Shown here piece by piece: positions 24,211 through 32,746 of a stretch of 64,000 nucleotides of DNA (positions within the stretch are counted from its first letter, which is position 1; the number at the start of each line of letters is the position of its first letter). The notes under the pieces were generated by a model. That model was not told the DNA's origin. It did not search any database and saw only the letters and a program-made list of their open reading frames with translations. This stretch comes from Halosimplex rubrum (lineage in GTDB: Archaea; Halobacteriota; Halobacteria; Halobacteriales; Haloarculaceae), in the NCBI RefSeq assembly GCF_013415885.1, contig NZ_CP058910.1:3162001-3226000 (forward strand). The letters run 5' to 3'. A program made the translations under genes and the position numbers.

Positions 24211-24597
24211 ATGTCTCGGCAGACGGTCACCAGCGACACAGAGTGGGAAGCGCACGTCGGCTACTCGCGGGCGGTCGCGGTCGACGGCCAGGTTCACGTC
24301 GCCGGCGCGACGCCGGTCGACGACGACGGCGAGGTGGTCGGCGACGGGCCCTACGAACAGACGAAGGCGGCGCTGGAGATCGTCGACGGCGCGCTCGACG
24401 AGGCCGGCGCGGGCGTCGCGGACGTGGTCCGCACCCGACTGTACGTCACCGACATCGACGACTACGACGCCGTCGGCCGCGCTCACGGCGAGGTGTTCGC
24501 GGACGTGCGGCCCGCCTCGACGATGGTCGAGGTGAGTCGCCTCGTCGACGAGGAGTTCTGCGTCGAGGTCGAGGCGACGGCGGTCGTCTCGGACTGA
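24211..24597 (+). CDS. RidA-family enamine/imine deaminase
   Basis: A 128-residue RidA/YjgF/UK114 protein. It has the start pattern EWEAHVGYSRAVAVDGQVHVAGATPVDDDGE, the central QTKAALEIVDGALDEAGAGV, and the catalytic-arginine region VRPASTMVEVSRLVDEEFCVEVEATA. RidA proteins hydrolyse reactive enamines made by PLP enzymes. It lies just upstream of menB but has no known role in menaquinone synthesis. Confidence 0.9.
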   Translation: MSRQTVTSDTEWEAHVGYSRAVAVDGQVHVAGATPVDDDGEVVGDGPYEQTKAALEIVDGALDEAGAGVADVVRTRLYVTDIDDYDAVGRAHGEVFADVRPASTMVEVSRLVDEEFCVEVEATAVVSD

Positions 24598-24677
24598 CCG
24601 CGCGTGACCGCCCGGGAGCGCGGCGGGACCGCCGCCGACTGAGGAATCTTTTTGCGCGGCCCGACCCGAGGACCGGC

Positions 24678-25631
24678 ATGGTTTCGGAGATTTTCGACCC
24701 CGACCGCTGGGAGTCGGTCGACGCGTTCGACTTCCGCGATATCACCTACCACCGCGGGACCGACACCCCCGCCGTCCGCATCGCCTTCGACCGCCCGGAG
24801 ACGCGCAACGCCTTCCGCCCGGGCACCGTCGACGAGCTCTCCACCGCGCTCGACCACGCCAAGCGCCAGTCCGACGTCGGCTGCGTCCTGCTCACCGGCA
24901 ACGGCCCCTCGCCGAAGGACGGGGGCTGGGCGTTCTGCGCGGGCGGCGACCAGTCGGTCCGCGGCGACTCGGGCTACGAGTACCGCGGCGACGACAGCGA
25001 GGCGCGCAGCGCCTCGGACCGGTCGAGCGGCGAGGGGAACGAGCCGCGAGACGCCGACCGCGAGGACGCCGCCGAGGCCGGCCGCCTCCACATCCTCGAA
25101 GTCCAGCGCCAGATCCGCCACATCCCCAAACCTGTCGTCGCCGTCGTCCCCGGCTGGGCCGTCGGCGGCGGCCACTCGCTGCACGTCGTCTGCGACCTCA
25201 CCCTCGCCAGCGACGACCACGCGAAGTTCCTCCAGACCGACCCCGACGTGGCCAGCTTCGACGCCGGCTTCGGCTCCGCCTACCTCGCCCGCCAGGTCGG
25301 CCAGAAGAAGGCCCGCGAGATCTTCTTCCTCGGCAAGACCTACGACGCCGAGGAGGCCGCGGACATGGGCATGGTCAACGAGGCCGTCCCCCACGACGAA
25401 CTCGAAGCGACCGCCCTCGACTGGGCCGACCGCATCACGAGCAAGTCGCCGATGGCCATCCGCATGCTCAAGTACGGCTTCAACGCCGCCGACGACGGCA
25501 TGGTCGGTCAGCAGGTCTTCGCCGGCGAGGCGACCCGCCTCGGCTACATGACCGACGAAGCGAAGGAGGGTCGCGACGCCTTCAACGAGGGCCGCGACCC
25601 CGAGTTCGACGACTACGACTGGTTCTACTAG
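24678..25631 (+). CDS. menB: 1,4-dihydroxy-2-naphthoyl-CoA synthase
   Basis: A 317-residue crotonase-family enzyme that closes the naphthoate ring. It has the oxyanion-hole and MenB motifs: FDRPETRNAFRPGTVDEL, WAFCAGGDQSVRGDSGY, VVPGWAVGGGHSLHVVCDLT, and FDAGFGSAYLARQVGQKKAR, ending in PEFDDYDWFY. An insertion of about 35 charged residues (near 105-140) is longer than in bacterial MenB and acidic in the haloarchaeal style. The start ATG at 24678 was chosen because the frame upstream lies in the RidA gene. Confidence 0.93.
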   Translation: MVSEIFDPDRWESVDAFDFRDITYHRGTDTPAVRIAFDRPETRNAFRPGTVDELSTALDHAKRQSDVGCVLLTGNGPSPKDGGWAFCAGGDQSVRGDSGYEYRGDDSEARSASDRSSGEGNEPRDADREDAAEAGRLHILEVQRQIRHIPKPVVAVVPGWAVGGGHSLHVVCDLTLASDDHAKFLQTDPDVASFDAGFGSAYLARQVGQKKAREIFFLGKTYDAEEAADMGMVNEAVPHDELEATALDWADRITSKSPMAIRMLKYGFNAADDGMVGQQVFAGEATRLGYMTDEAKEGRDAFNEGRDPEFDDYDWFY

Positions 25632-25660
25632 GAGCCATTCGTTCGCTCGGGGGTGTCTTC

Positions 25661-25677
25661 GGTCGCCTCCGGCGACC
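25661..25677. repeat. Palindrome GGTCGCC-TCC-GGCGACC
   Basis: A seven-base inverted repeat with a three-base loop, just after menB. Almost the same element (centre TAC instead of TCC, with matching flanks TCTTCGGTC/GCGACCTGCGG) occurs at 52254-52270. Confidence 0.7.
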
Positions 25678-25840
25678 TGCGGGCGGTCCCGAGCGAGAAA
25701 CGCGGCGAGAAGGCCAGTCGACCGAGTGAGCGGTCGGGCACGGACCGAGAGTGTCCGCTCTCCGTGGCGCCGACGCGGTCGACGCGCCCTCGGAGGGTGG
25801 CCGGCGTAACGTTCACCTCGCCGTGGCTCCAAACGGAAGT

Positions 25841-26368
25841 ATGTCCGACCGCGTCCAGCGACGGGCGAGCTACCGGCTCCGCCGGGCGCTCGGTCCCTTC
25901 CTCGACAGGGCGATGCGGGCGGTCACTGACGAGACGATCCGCGTGTACCCGAGCGGGTACGCGGGGACGGTCCACTGCGATATCGACCGTCTGGAGTCCG
26001 TCCTGTCGGGACGCGGGTTCGACTGGAACCCGGTGAGCATGTACCACTACACGCGCCTGGGCAAACAGACGAACGGCAGCTGGGTCTCCCGCGAGTCGCC
26101 GTTCGCCGACCGGCAGCTCCACGCCGTCCTCGTCCGGCAGGACGCGGGGCAGATCGACGTGTACGCCCACGAGGAGTACAACTGGCGCCGACACCCGCTG
26201 AAACACACCCGGGACGCCGGCATCGACCGCGAGCGCGGAGTCGAGCGGATGCGAACGGTCCTCGACGACCTCGACGTCGACTCCCGCCGGGAGTCGTACG
26301 TCCGGCGGAAGGTCGGCCACCTCGGCCAGCGGGTCCGCGCGGGGCTGGCGCGCATCGCCGACGCGTGA
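25841..26368 (+). CDS. Conserved hypothetical protein
   Basis: A 175-residue basic protein (MSDRVQRRASYRLRRALGPF...). The middle (YPSGYAGTVHCDIDRLESVLSGRGFDWNPVSMYHYT, RQLHAVLVRQDAGQIDVYAHEEYNWRRHPLKH) looks like a folded alpha/beta domain and the C-terminus is Arg-rich. It sits between menB and menA on the same strand. No family recognised. The ATG at 25841 avoids an upstream extension with repeat-like composition. Confidence 0.6.
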   Translation: MSDRVQRRASYRLRRALGPFLDRAMRAVTDETIRVYPSGYAGTVHCDIDRLESVLSGRGFDWNPVSMYHYTRLGKQTNGSWVSRESPFADRQLHAVLVRQDAGQIDVYAHEEYNWRRHPLKHTRDAGIDRERGVERMRTVLDDLDVDSRRESYVRRKVGHLGQRVRAGLARIADA

Positions 26369-26458
26369 ACCCACCGGGCGCAGGCGCGGTCGGCCGCCGA
26401 CGCGTGACCGCCGGTCGGGATGCCAACTTTGACACTCGACGGGTCCCGATTTAGAGGT

Positions 26459-27415
26459 ATGTCGACCGCAGACGCGCAGGTATCGAAGACCCGCGCCTGG
26501 CTGATGGCCGCGCGGCCACAGACGCTGCCGGCGGGGTCGGCGCCGGTGATCGTCGGCGCCGGACTGGCCGCCCACGCCGGCGTGTTCGCCGCCCCGCCCT
26601 GGCTCGCGGCGCTCGTCGGCGCCCTGCTCATCCAGGTCGGAACCAACTTCGCCAACGACTACTACGACGCCGTCAACGGCGCGGACACCGACGACCGAGA
26701 GGGGTTCACCCGCGTCACCGCCGGCGGGCTCATCCCGCCCGCCCGGGTCAAGTGGGCGATGGTCGCGACCTACGCGCTGGCCGTCGTCGTCGGCGCCTAT
26801 CTCGTCGCCGTCGGCGGCGTCCCCATCCTCCTCGTCGGCCTCTCCTCGATCGCCGCTGGCGTCCTCTACACCGGCGGTCCCTACCCCTACGGCTACCGCG
26901 GCCTGGGCGACCTCTTCGTGTTCGTCTACTTCGGCGTCGTCGCCGTGACCGGCACCTACTACGTCCAGGCGGTCACCCACGCCGACGCCGGACTCTTCCC
27001 GACCGGTCTCCCCGCGGAGACGCTCCCGCTGGCGGCCGTCGTCGCGAGTCTCCCCGCCGCGGGCCTCTCGACTGCGATCCTCGTCGTCAACAACGTCCGC
27101 GACCGGGAGACCGACGCGGAGACGGGCAAGCGGACGCTCGCGGTGCTACTCGGCTACCGCTGGAGCCGCGTCGAGTTCCTGCTCCTCGTCGGCATGGCCT
27201 ACGTCGTCCCCGTGGTCTTCGCGCTCGACCCCGCCTACGGCCTGCCGGCGCTCGCGCCGCTCCTCTCGCTCCCGCTCGCGGCGACCGTGACGACGACCGT
27301 CCTCGAACACACCGACGGCGAGGCGCTCAACCCGGCGCTCGAACGGGTGGGACAGACGCTGTTCGTCCACTCGATCCTGTTCGCCGCGGGCCTCGCCGCG
27401 CCCGCGCTGCTATGA
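26459..27415 (+). CDS. menA: 1,4-dihydroxy-2-naphthoate polyprenyltransferase
   Basis: A 318-residue UbiA-family membrane enzyme with about eight membrane helices. Both Asp-rich motifs are present: NDYYDAVNGADTDDREG (residues about 69-85) and NNVRDRETDAETGKRT (about 209-224). The family attaches the isoprenoid tail to the menaquinone head group. The final ATGA overlap with menC shows a polycistronic unit menA-menC-menE. Confidence 0.94.
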   Translation: MSTADAQVSKTRAWLMAARPQTLPAGSAPVIVGAGLAAHAGVFAAPPWLAALVGALLIQVGTNFANDYYDAVNGADTDDREGFTRVTAGGLIPPARVKWAMVATYALAVVVGAYLVAVGGVPILLVGLSSIAAGVLYTGGPYPYGYRGLGDLFVFVYFGVVAVTGTYYVQAVTHADAGLFPTGLPAETLPLAAVVASLPAAGLSTAILVVNNVRDRETDAETGKRTLAVLLGYRWSRVEFLLLVGMAYVVPVVFALDPAYGLPALAPLLSLPLAATVTTTVLEHTDGEALNPALERVGQTLFVHSILFAAGLAAPALL

Positions 27416-28476
27416 CCGGCGACCCTTCGACCTGCGACGACGTCGACCCCTTCTCCCTCCCGCTCGAATCGCCGCTCTCGACGGCCGCGGGCGACATCTC
27501 CGAGCGCTCGGGCTTCGTCGTTCGCTACGACCATCGCGGCGAGACGGGAGTCGGCGAGGCGACGCCCCTGCCGGGCTGGACCGAGTCGCTCGACGCCTGC
27601 GAGCGCGGCCTCGGCCGGGCGCTGGAAGCGGGCGCGGACGGCGCCCACACCGCGGGACTGCTCGAACTCGACGCCGGCGAGGTGCCGGCGGCCCGCCACG
27701 GGTTCGCCACCGCCCTCCTCGACGCCGACGCGCGGGCCGACGGCCTCGCCCTCTACCGCTGGTTCGACGACTCGCGGACCGTCGAGTCGGTGCCGGTCAA
27801 CGCCACTGTCGGCGACGCCGACCGCGAGACGACCGTCGAGCGCGCCGAGGCCGCCGTCGACAGCGGGTTCGACTGCCTGAAGCTCAAAGTCGGCGCGCGC
27901 CCGGTCGAGAAAGATGTCGAGCGCGTCCGCGGCGTCCGCCGGGCCGTCGGCGACGGCGTGACGATCCGGCTCGACGCCAACGGCGCGTGGTCCCGCGCGG
28001 AGGCAGCGGGGGCCATCGAACGACTGGCGTCGCTCGACGTGGCCTACGTCGAGCAGCCGCTCCCGGCCGAGGACCTCGTCGCGCTCGCGGACCTGCGCGG
28101 GAACGGGGTCGATATCGCCGTCGACGAGGGGCTCGTCGAACACTCGATGGCCGAGGTCTTCGACGCCGACGCGGCGGACGTAGTGATACTGAAGCCGATG
28201 GTGCTGGGCGGGCCGGGCAACGCGCAGACGCTCGCCCTGCGGGCTCGCGACCGGGGGATCGAGCCGGTGGTGACCACCACCGTCGACGCGGTCGTCGCCC
28301 GGACCGCCGCGGTCCACGTCGCCGCCGCGATCCCCGACGTGGCGCCCTGCGGGCTCGCCACCGCCGACCTGCTCGCCGACGACCTGGCCGACGACCCCGC
28401 GCCCGTGTCCGACGGGCGGATCGCGGTCCCGCAAGGACCCGGGGTCGGCGTGGATTCCGACGAGGTGCGACCGTGA
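27412..28476 (+). CDS. menC: o-Succinylbenzoate synthase
   Basis: A 354-residue enolase-superfamily enzyme. The catalytic Lys motif is CLKLKVGARP, and metal ligands occur in IRLDANGAW, AYVEQPL and IAVDEGL, followed by VVILKPMVLGG. It turns SHCHC into o-succinylbenzoate. It overlaps menA (ATGA) and menE (GTGA), so the three are co-translated. Confidence 0.92.
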   Translation: MTGDPSTCDDVDPFSLPLESPLSTAAGDISERSGFVVRYDHRGETGVGEATPLPGWTESLDACERGLGRALEAGADGAHTAGLLELDAGEVPAARHGFATALLDADARADGLALYRWFDDSRTVESVPVNATVGDADRETTVERAEAAVDSGFDCLKLKVGARPVEKDVERVRGVRRAVGDGVTIRLDANGAWSRAEAAGAIERLASLDVAYVEQPLPAEDLVALADLRGNGVDIAVDEGLVEHSMAEVFDADAADVVILKPMVLGGPGNAQTLALRARDRGIEPVVTTTVDAVVARTAAVHVAAAIPDVAPCGLATADLLADDLADDPAPVSDGRIAVPQGPGVGVDSDEVRP

Positions 28477-30056
28477 CGCTTCCGGGACCGACCGAGTGGC
28501 CGGTCGACGACCCCGTCGGTGACCCCTCGGTCGACATCCTCGCCCGGCGCGCCGCCGCGACGCCCGATGCGACCGCCGTCGTCGACGCCGACGAGGGCCG
28601 CGAGTGGACGTACGACCAGTTCGACGAGCGGGCGTCGAGCCGCGCCGCGTCCCTCGCAGCGGCCGCCGCCGGCGACCTCGACGGGGGCGACGCCCGGGTC
28701 GGCCTCCTGCTCGGGACGCGCCCGGCGTCCGCAGACCTGTACTTCGCGGTCGGTCGACTCGGGGCGAGCGCCGTCGCGCTCAACGTCGAACTCCCGACCG
28801 AGCGGCTTCGCTCACAGGCCGCCCGGGCCGATATCGACCTGCTGGTCTGCGAGCGCGCGACCGAAGGGCCGGCGACGGCGGTCGCGCCCGCCGAGGTTCC
28901 GGTCGCGTCGGTCGACGCTCCGGAGTCGGACGCCGTCGCGTCGCTCACGCTCGACGGCACCGACCGGGTCGGCGATGTGACCACCACGGAGCGACCGCTC
29001 GACGACGAACGGGTCGTCATGTTCACCTCGGGGACCAGCGGCGAACCGAAGGGCGTGCGACTCACTCGGCGGAACCTGATCGCGAGCGCCACTGCCTCGG
29101 CCCACCGCCTCGGCGTCGAGCCGGGCGACCGCTGGCTGGTCTGTCTCCCGACCTACCACATGGGCGGGCTCGCCCCGCTCGTCCGGTCGACGTTGTACGG
29201 GACGACGACCGTGATCCAGCGCGAGTTCGACGCCGGCGCGACCGCGCGCGTCCTCGACGAACACGACGGCACGGCGGTCTCGCTCGTCCCGACGATGCTC
29301 ACGCGCCTGCTCGACGCCGGGTGGCAGCCAGCGAACTCGCTCCGGTTCGTCCTCCTCGGCGGTGCGCCCGCGACGCGCGAACTGATCGAGCGCTGCGCGG
29401 ACCGCGGCGTCCCCGCCTGTCCGACCTACGGACTGACCGAAACCGCCTCGCAGGTCGCGACGGCGACCCCCGCGGCGGCCCGCGAACACCCCGACACCGT
29501 CGGTCGACCGCTCCGCGGGACGACCGTCGAGGTACTCGGTTCCGACGGGGGGCCGACCGAACCCGTCGACTCGGGCGAACTCGTCGTCTCGGGGCCGACG
29601 GTCACGCCGGGCTATCTCGACGACGACCAGACCGCGGCGGCGTTCGACGACCGAGGCTTCCACACGGGCGACCTGGGGTACACCGACGAGGCGGGCCGGC
29701 TCTGGGTCGTCGGCCGCGTCGACGACGCCGTCGTCACCGGCGGCGAGAACGTCCACCCCGCCCGAGTCGCCGACGCGCTCCGCGATATCGCGGGCGTGGC
29801 CGACGCCGCCGTCGTCGGCCTCCCCGACGAGGAGTGGGGCCAGCGCGTCGCCGCGCTGGTCGTGTCCGCCGGCGGGACGCCCGAGTCCACGGGCCTCACC
29901 GCCGAGCGCGTCCGCGACGCCCTCCGCGACCGCCTCGCGGCGTTCGCCGTTCCGAAGACGGTCGCCTTCGCCGACGAGATCCCCCGAACCCACTCCGGGA
30001 CGGTCGACCGCGAGGCCGTCCGCGAACGGCTGACCGCGGCTCGCGACGGGGCGTAG
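28473..30056 (+). CDS. menE: o-Succinylbenzoate-CoA ligase
   Basis: A 527-residue acyl-CoA synthetase/AMP-forming ligase. The AMP-binding signature is MFTSGTSGEPKGVRLTRRN; later motifs are PTYGLTETASQ, GFHTGDLGYTDE and GRVDDAVVTGGENVHPARVADAL. The start is GTG at 28473, overlapping the menC stop. The C-terminal catalytic Lys is in RTHSGTVDREAV, where the usual Lys appears as Thr (GTVDRE), which could be checked. Completes the set of menaquinone enzymes found here. Confidence 0.9.
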   Translation: MTLPGPTEWPVDDPVGDPSVDILARRAAATPDATAVVDADEGREWTYDQFDERASSRAASLAAAAAGDLDGGDARVGLLLGTRPASADLYFAVGRLGASAVALNVELPTERLRSQAARADIDLLVCERATEGPATAVAPAEVPVASVDAPESDAVASLTLDGTDRVGDVTTTERPLDDERVVMFTSGTSGEPKGVRLTRRNLIASATASAHRLGVEPGDRWLVCLPTYHMGGLAPLVRSTLYGTTTVIQREFDAGATARVLDEHDGTAVSLVPTMLTRLLDAGWQPANSLRFVLLGGAPATRELIERCADRGVPACPTYGLTETASQVATATPAAAREHPDTVGRPLRGTTVEVLGSDGGPTEPVDSGELVVSGPTVTPGYLDDDQTAAAFDDRGFHTGDLGYTDEAGRLWVVGRVDDAVVTGGENVHPARVADALRDIAGVADAAVVGLPDEEWGQRVAALVVSAGGTPESTGLTAERVRDALRDRLAAFAVPKTVAFADEIPRTHSGTVDREAVRERLTAARDGA

Positions 30057-30084
30057 CCGATTCGACGCGGGTCCGCGCCACGAG

Positions 30085-30090
30085 ATTTAA
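30085..30090 (+). promoter_or_regulatory. TATA box of the NRDE/TANGO2 gene
   Basis: ATTTAA lies 26-31 bases before the GTG start at 30116, fitting leaderless initiation. Confidence 0.55.
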
Positions 30091-30115
30091 TCCCGTTCGT
30101 CGCCTACCGGGAATC

Positions 30116-30859
30116 GTGTGTACGCTCGTCTTCGCCTGGCAGGTGTTCCCCGACGCGCCGGTCGTCGCCGCGGCCAACCGCGACGAGGCGCTCGATAGAC
30201 CGTCGCGGCCGCCCGAGGTGATCGAGGAGTCGCCCCGCGTCGTCGCACCGCGGGACGAGGAGGCCGGCGGCACCTGGATCGGCTACAACGACGAAGGGGT
30301 CTTCGTCGCGATCACGAACCGCTGGACCGGCCGAGAACCCACCGGTGAACGCTCGCGGGGCCTGCTCGTCCGCGACGCGCTCCGGCAGTCGTCGGCCGAA
30401 GACGCCGTCCGCCTCGTCGAGCGGGAACTCGACGACCGCGTCTACGACGGGTTCAACCTCGTCCTCGCCGACGCGGGCGCCGCCCTGCTCGTCGAATGGG
30501 ACGGCGAGACCCGTCGCGTCCGCAACTTCGACCCCGGCGTCCACGTCGTCGTCAACGTCGGCGCCGACGGCGACTACGCGATCCCCGAGACGCGCGCCGA
30601 GGCCGGGCGGGCCCAGGCCGACAACGCCGGCAAGGTCGCGAGCGCGCTGCAGGTCGAACCCGGAGAGACGAGCACGGGGTGGCTCGACCGCGCCGCGGAC
30701 GTGATCGCGGACCACGACTACGGCGTCTGCGTCCACCGCGACGGCTTCGGCACGCGCTCGTCGTCGCTGGTCGAGATCGGCCGCGACGGGTCGCGGTACC
30801 GGTACGCCGACGGGCCGCCCTGCGAGACGGCCTACCGGGAGGCGGAGGGGCAAATTTAA
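30116..30859 (+). CDS. NRDE/TANGO2-family protein
   Basis: A 247-residue protein of the NRDE (TANGO2) family, starting MCTLVFAW with the conserved Cys2, then AAANRDEALDRPSRPP, the family signature. GGTWIGYNDEGVFVAITNR and the C-terminal DYGVCVHRDGFGTRSSSLVEI also match. In eukaryotes TANGO2 has a role in haem or lipid handling; the archaeal function is not established. GTG start with a well-placed TATA box. It follows menE by 60 bases. Confidence 0.88.
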   Translation: MCTLVFAWQVFPDAPVVAAANRDEALDRPSRPPEVIEESPRVVAPRDEEAGGTWIGYNDEGVFVAITNRWTGREPTGERSRGLLVRDALRQSSAEDAVRLVERELDDRVYDGFNLVLADAGAALLVEWDGETRRVRNFDPGVHVVVNVGADGDYAIPETRAEAGRAQADNAGKVASALQVEPGETSTGWLDRAADVIADHDYGVCVHRDGFGTRSSSLVEIGRDGSRYRYADGPPCETAYREAEGQI

Positions 30860-30860
30860 A
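30852..30860 (+). promoter_or_regulatory. TATA box of the winged-helix gene at 30,886
   Basis: AAATTTAAA, 26-34 bases before the ATG, lying over the last codons of the TANGO2 gene. Confidence 0.6.
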
Positions 30861-30885
30861 CGGCCGAGACACGGACCGTACCCGT

Positions 30886-31230
30886 ATGTCCGCTGCCGAA
30901 GCCGACCTCAACGAGGACGAGCGCGCGGGACTGGAACTCATCCGGGAGACGGGTGGCATCCACCAGAGCGACTTCTGGAAGAAACTGGACGTGAGTTCCC
31001 GCAAGGGGAGTCGCATCGCCGACGCGCTGGCCGACCAGGACCTCATCCAGCGCGAGGAGACGGTCTACAACGGCCACAACACCTACTACCTCACGCCCGC
31101 GGCCCGCGACCTGGACTTCTCGCTGCTGATGGCCGGCGACCAGCTCTCCCCGTTCGTCGGCGACGACGAGATCAACGCCCACAGCGACACCTTCTCGCAG
31201 TTCGTCATGAACCTCGCCTACGAGGAGTAG
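30886..31230 (+). CDS. Winged-helix DNA-binding protein
   Basis: A 114-residue regulator. NEDERAGLELIRETGGIHQSDFWKKLDVSSRKGSRIADALADQDLIQREETVYNGHNTYYLTP is a complete winged helix with a wing. The C-terminal tail (LMAGDQLSPFVGDDEINAHSD) is a haloarchaeal-specific extension of unknown role. It has its own promoter, so it is probably independent of the men operon. Targets unknown. Confidence 0.82.
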   Translation: MSAAEADLNEDERAGLELIRETGGIHQSDFWKKLDVSSRKGSRIADALADQDLIQREETVYNGHNTYYLTPAARDLDFSLLMAGDQLSPFVGDDEINAHSDTFSQFVMNLAYEE

Positions 31231-31274
31231 ACCCGCTAGCCCCTTCTTTCCCGGTACGCTCGCGTCCAACAGCC

Positions 31275-31772
31275 ATGCCTGGCACGAACCGCGGTCGCGA
31301 GGGTCCCGACTGGTGGCGCCACGGCGAGACGGTCGTCCGCCCGTTCGGCTACGGACACGACCGACCGATCGCCCGACGAGTCGGCGACCGAGACCTGTTC
31401 GTCGGGAACGCGGCGGCCGCCGACCGCGACCGATGCGCCCGTTCGTTCGACCACGCCCTCTCGCTGACGGCCGAACCGCGGTCGGCGACGACACACCACC
31501 GTCCCCTCGTCGACGGCCCCGACAACGAGTGGGGCGCGTTCGAGGCGGCCGCGGACGCGGCGTGTCGGCTCCTCGGGGAGCGGGAGGGGCCACTGCTCGT
31601 CCACTGTTCGCACGGGGTCTCGCGGAGCGCGGCGGTCGCCGCTGTCGCGATCGCGGTCACCGAGAATCGCTCGCTGCGCGACGCGCTCGCGCTCGTTCGG
31701 GCGGCGCGCCCGCCCGCGACGGTCCGCCCGACGCTACTGGAGCAGGCCGTCTGGTACCTGGCCGAGAAGTGA
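31275..31772 (+). CDS. Dual-specificity protein phosphatase
   Basis: A 165-residue Cys-based phosphatase with the HCx5R signature in LLVHCSHGVSRSAA (His110, Cys111, Arg117). The length and the region GNAAAADRD near residue 44 match dual-specificity phosphatases. It is a small, soluble enzyme that removes phosphate from Ser/Thr/Tyr, or possibly from other phosphorylated substrates. Substrate unknown. Confidence 0.85.
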   Translation: MPGTNRGREGPDWWRHGETVVRPFGYGHDRPIARRVGDRDLFVGNAAAADRDRCARSFDHALSLTAEPRSATTHHRPLVDGPDNEWGAFEAAADAACRLLGEREGPLLVHCSHGVSRSAAVAAVAIAVTENRSLRDALALVRAARPPATVRPTLLEQAVWYLAEK

Positions 31773-31837
31773 ATCGGTCGACCGGAACGCGCCGGCAGTC
31801 GACCGTTCAGCCGTCGAGCGCGCCGATAAGCCGTCGC

Positions 31838-32314
31838 TCAGTCCTCGAGCGCGTCGGCGATGCGACCGAGCTCGCGGCGGGCGTCGTGGACCTCGTCGCG
31901 GAGCTTGCGGACCTCGCGGACGAGTTCCTCGTCGGCCTTCGAAGAGGACTCCTCCTCGCCGCGGCCGCCGGGACCGCCCGGGCCGCCGGGGCCGCCACCC
32001 ATGCCGGGCGGGCCGCCACCGCCGCCGCCCATCATGCCGCCCATCATCTGCGCGAAGGGGTTGCCGCCGCCACCGCCGCCCATGCCGGGCGGGCCGCCGC
32101 CGCCGCCGCCCATCATCTCTTCCATGCGCTCCTCGCGGCTCATCCCCTCGCCGTCGCCCTCGCCCTCCTCGGCGCGTTGCTGGCGGATCTCCTCGACCCG
32201 CTCGCGGAAGGACTGGGACTCGCCGTCGTTCTCGCCGTCGGCGTCGCCGCCCTCGGCTCCGTCGGCGGACTCCTCGGCGTCTGTGTCGTTCTCGTCGGAA
32301 GGATCGTCTGCCAT
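31838..32314 (-). CDS. Gly/Met-repeat acidic protein with coiled-coil C-terminus
   Basis: A 158-residue protein: acidic N-terminal third (DENDTDAEESADGAEGGD), a charged helix (SFRERVEEIRQQRAEEGEG, MSREERMEEMM), two copies of an MMGGGGGGPPGMGGG block (around residues 66-110), a PGGPGG stretch, and a C-terminal coiled coil (ADEELVREVRKLRDEV, ARRELGRIADALED). The glycine-rich blocks could form a flexible or condensate-prone linker. It is conserved in haloarchaea in my judgement, but the function is not known to me. Confidence 0.75.
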   Translation of the reverse strand: MADDPSDENDTDAEESADGAEGGDADGENDGESQSFRERVEEIRQQRAEEGEGDGEGMSREERMEEMMGGGGGGPPGMGGGGGGNPFAQMMGGMMGGGGGGPPGMGGGPGGPGGPGGRGEEESSSKADEELVREVRKLRDEVHDARRELGRIADALED

Positions 32315-32401
32315 GGTCGCGCTTGGCCGCGGCGTCCCAAAAGGGTTGTCGTACCGGGCGCTTTCCGGACGGCCGACCGAACGGTCCCGGCGGGCGACCG
32401 A

Positions 32402-32746
32402 TCAGGCGATCCGGCGCACGAGCACCGAGATGCCGATCGCCGACGCCGCGAGCACGACCAGATTGAACACGGCCTGGAACACCGGGACGAAGTCGGGGCT
32501 GAACCACACCCGGATCGCCTCGCTGGCCGCGAAGTAGAACCGGAACGTCGCCACGAGCGCCAGCAGACAGAGGATGGCGAACGCCGCCCACTGGACGTAA
32601 CCCACGATGTCCCGGCCGTCGACGCCCCCCTCGGAGCGAGCGGGGTCGCGGTCGCCCTCCGCGGCCGTCCCGCTGTCGGCGCTCCGAGCGTCGATCGGCT
32701 GGTCGTCCCCCTGTGCGGTCGCGTCGTCGCTGTTGCTGTCACTCAT
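32402..32746 (-). CDS. Hypothetical membrane protein
   Basis: A 114-residue protein with an acidic N-terminus (SDSNSDDATAQGDDQP...) and two hydrophobic helices (YVQWAAFAILCLLALVATF; VFQAVFNLVVLAASAIGISVL). Its start overlaps the end of the upstream PGF-CTERM gene by eight bases, so the two are in one transcript. Role unknown. Confidence 0.7.
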   Translation of the reverse strand: MSDSNSDDATAQGDDQPIDARSADSGTAAEGDRDPARSEGGVDGRDIVGYVQWAAFAILCLLALVATFRFYFAASEAIRVWFSPDFVPVFQAVFNLVVLAASAIGISVLVRRIA

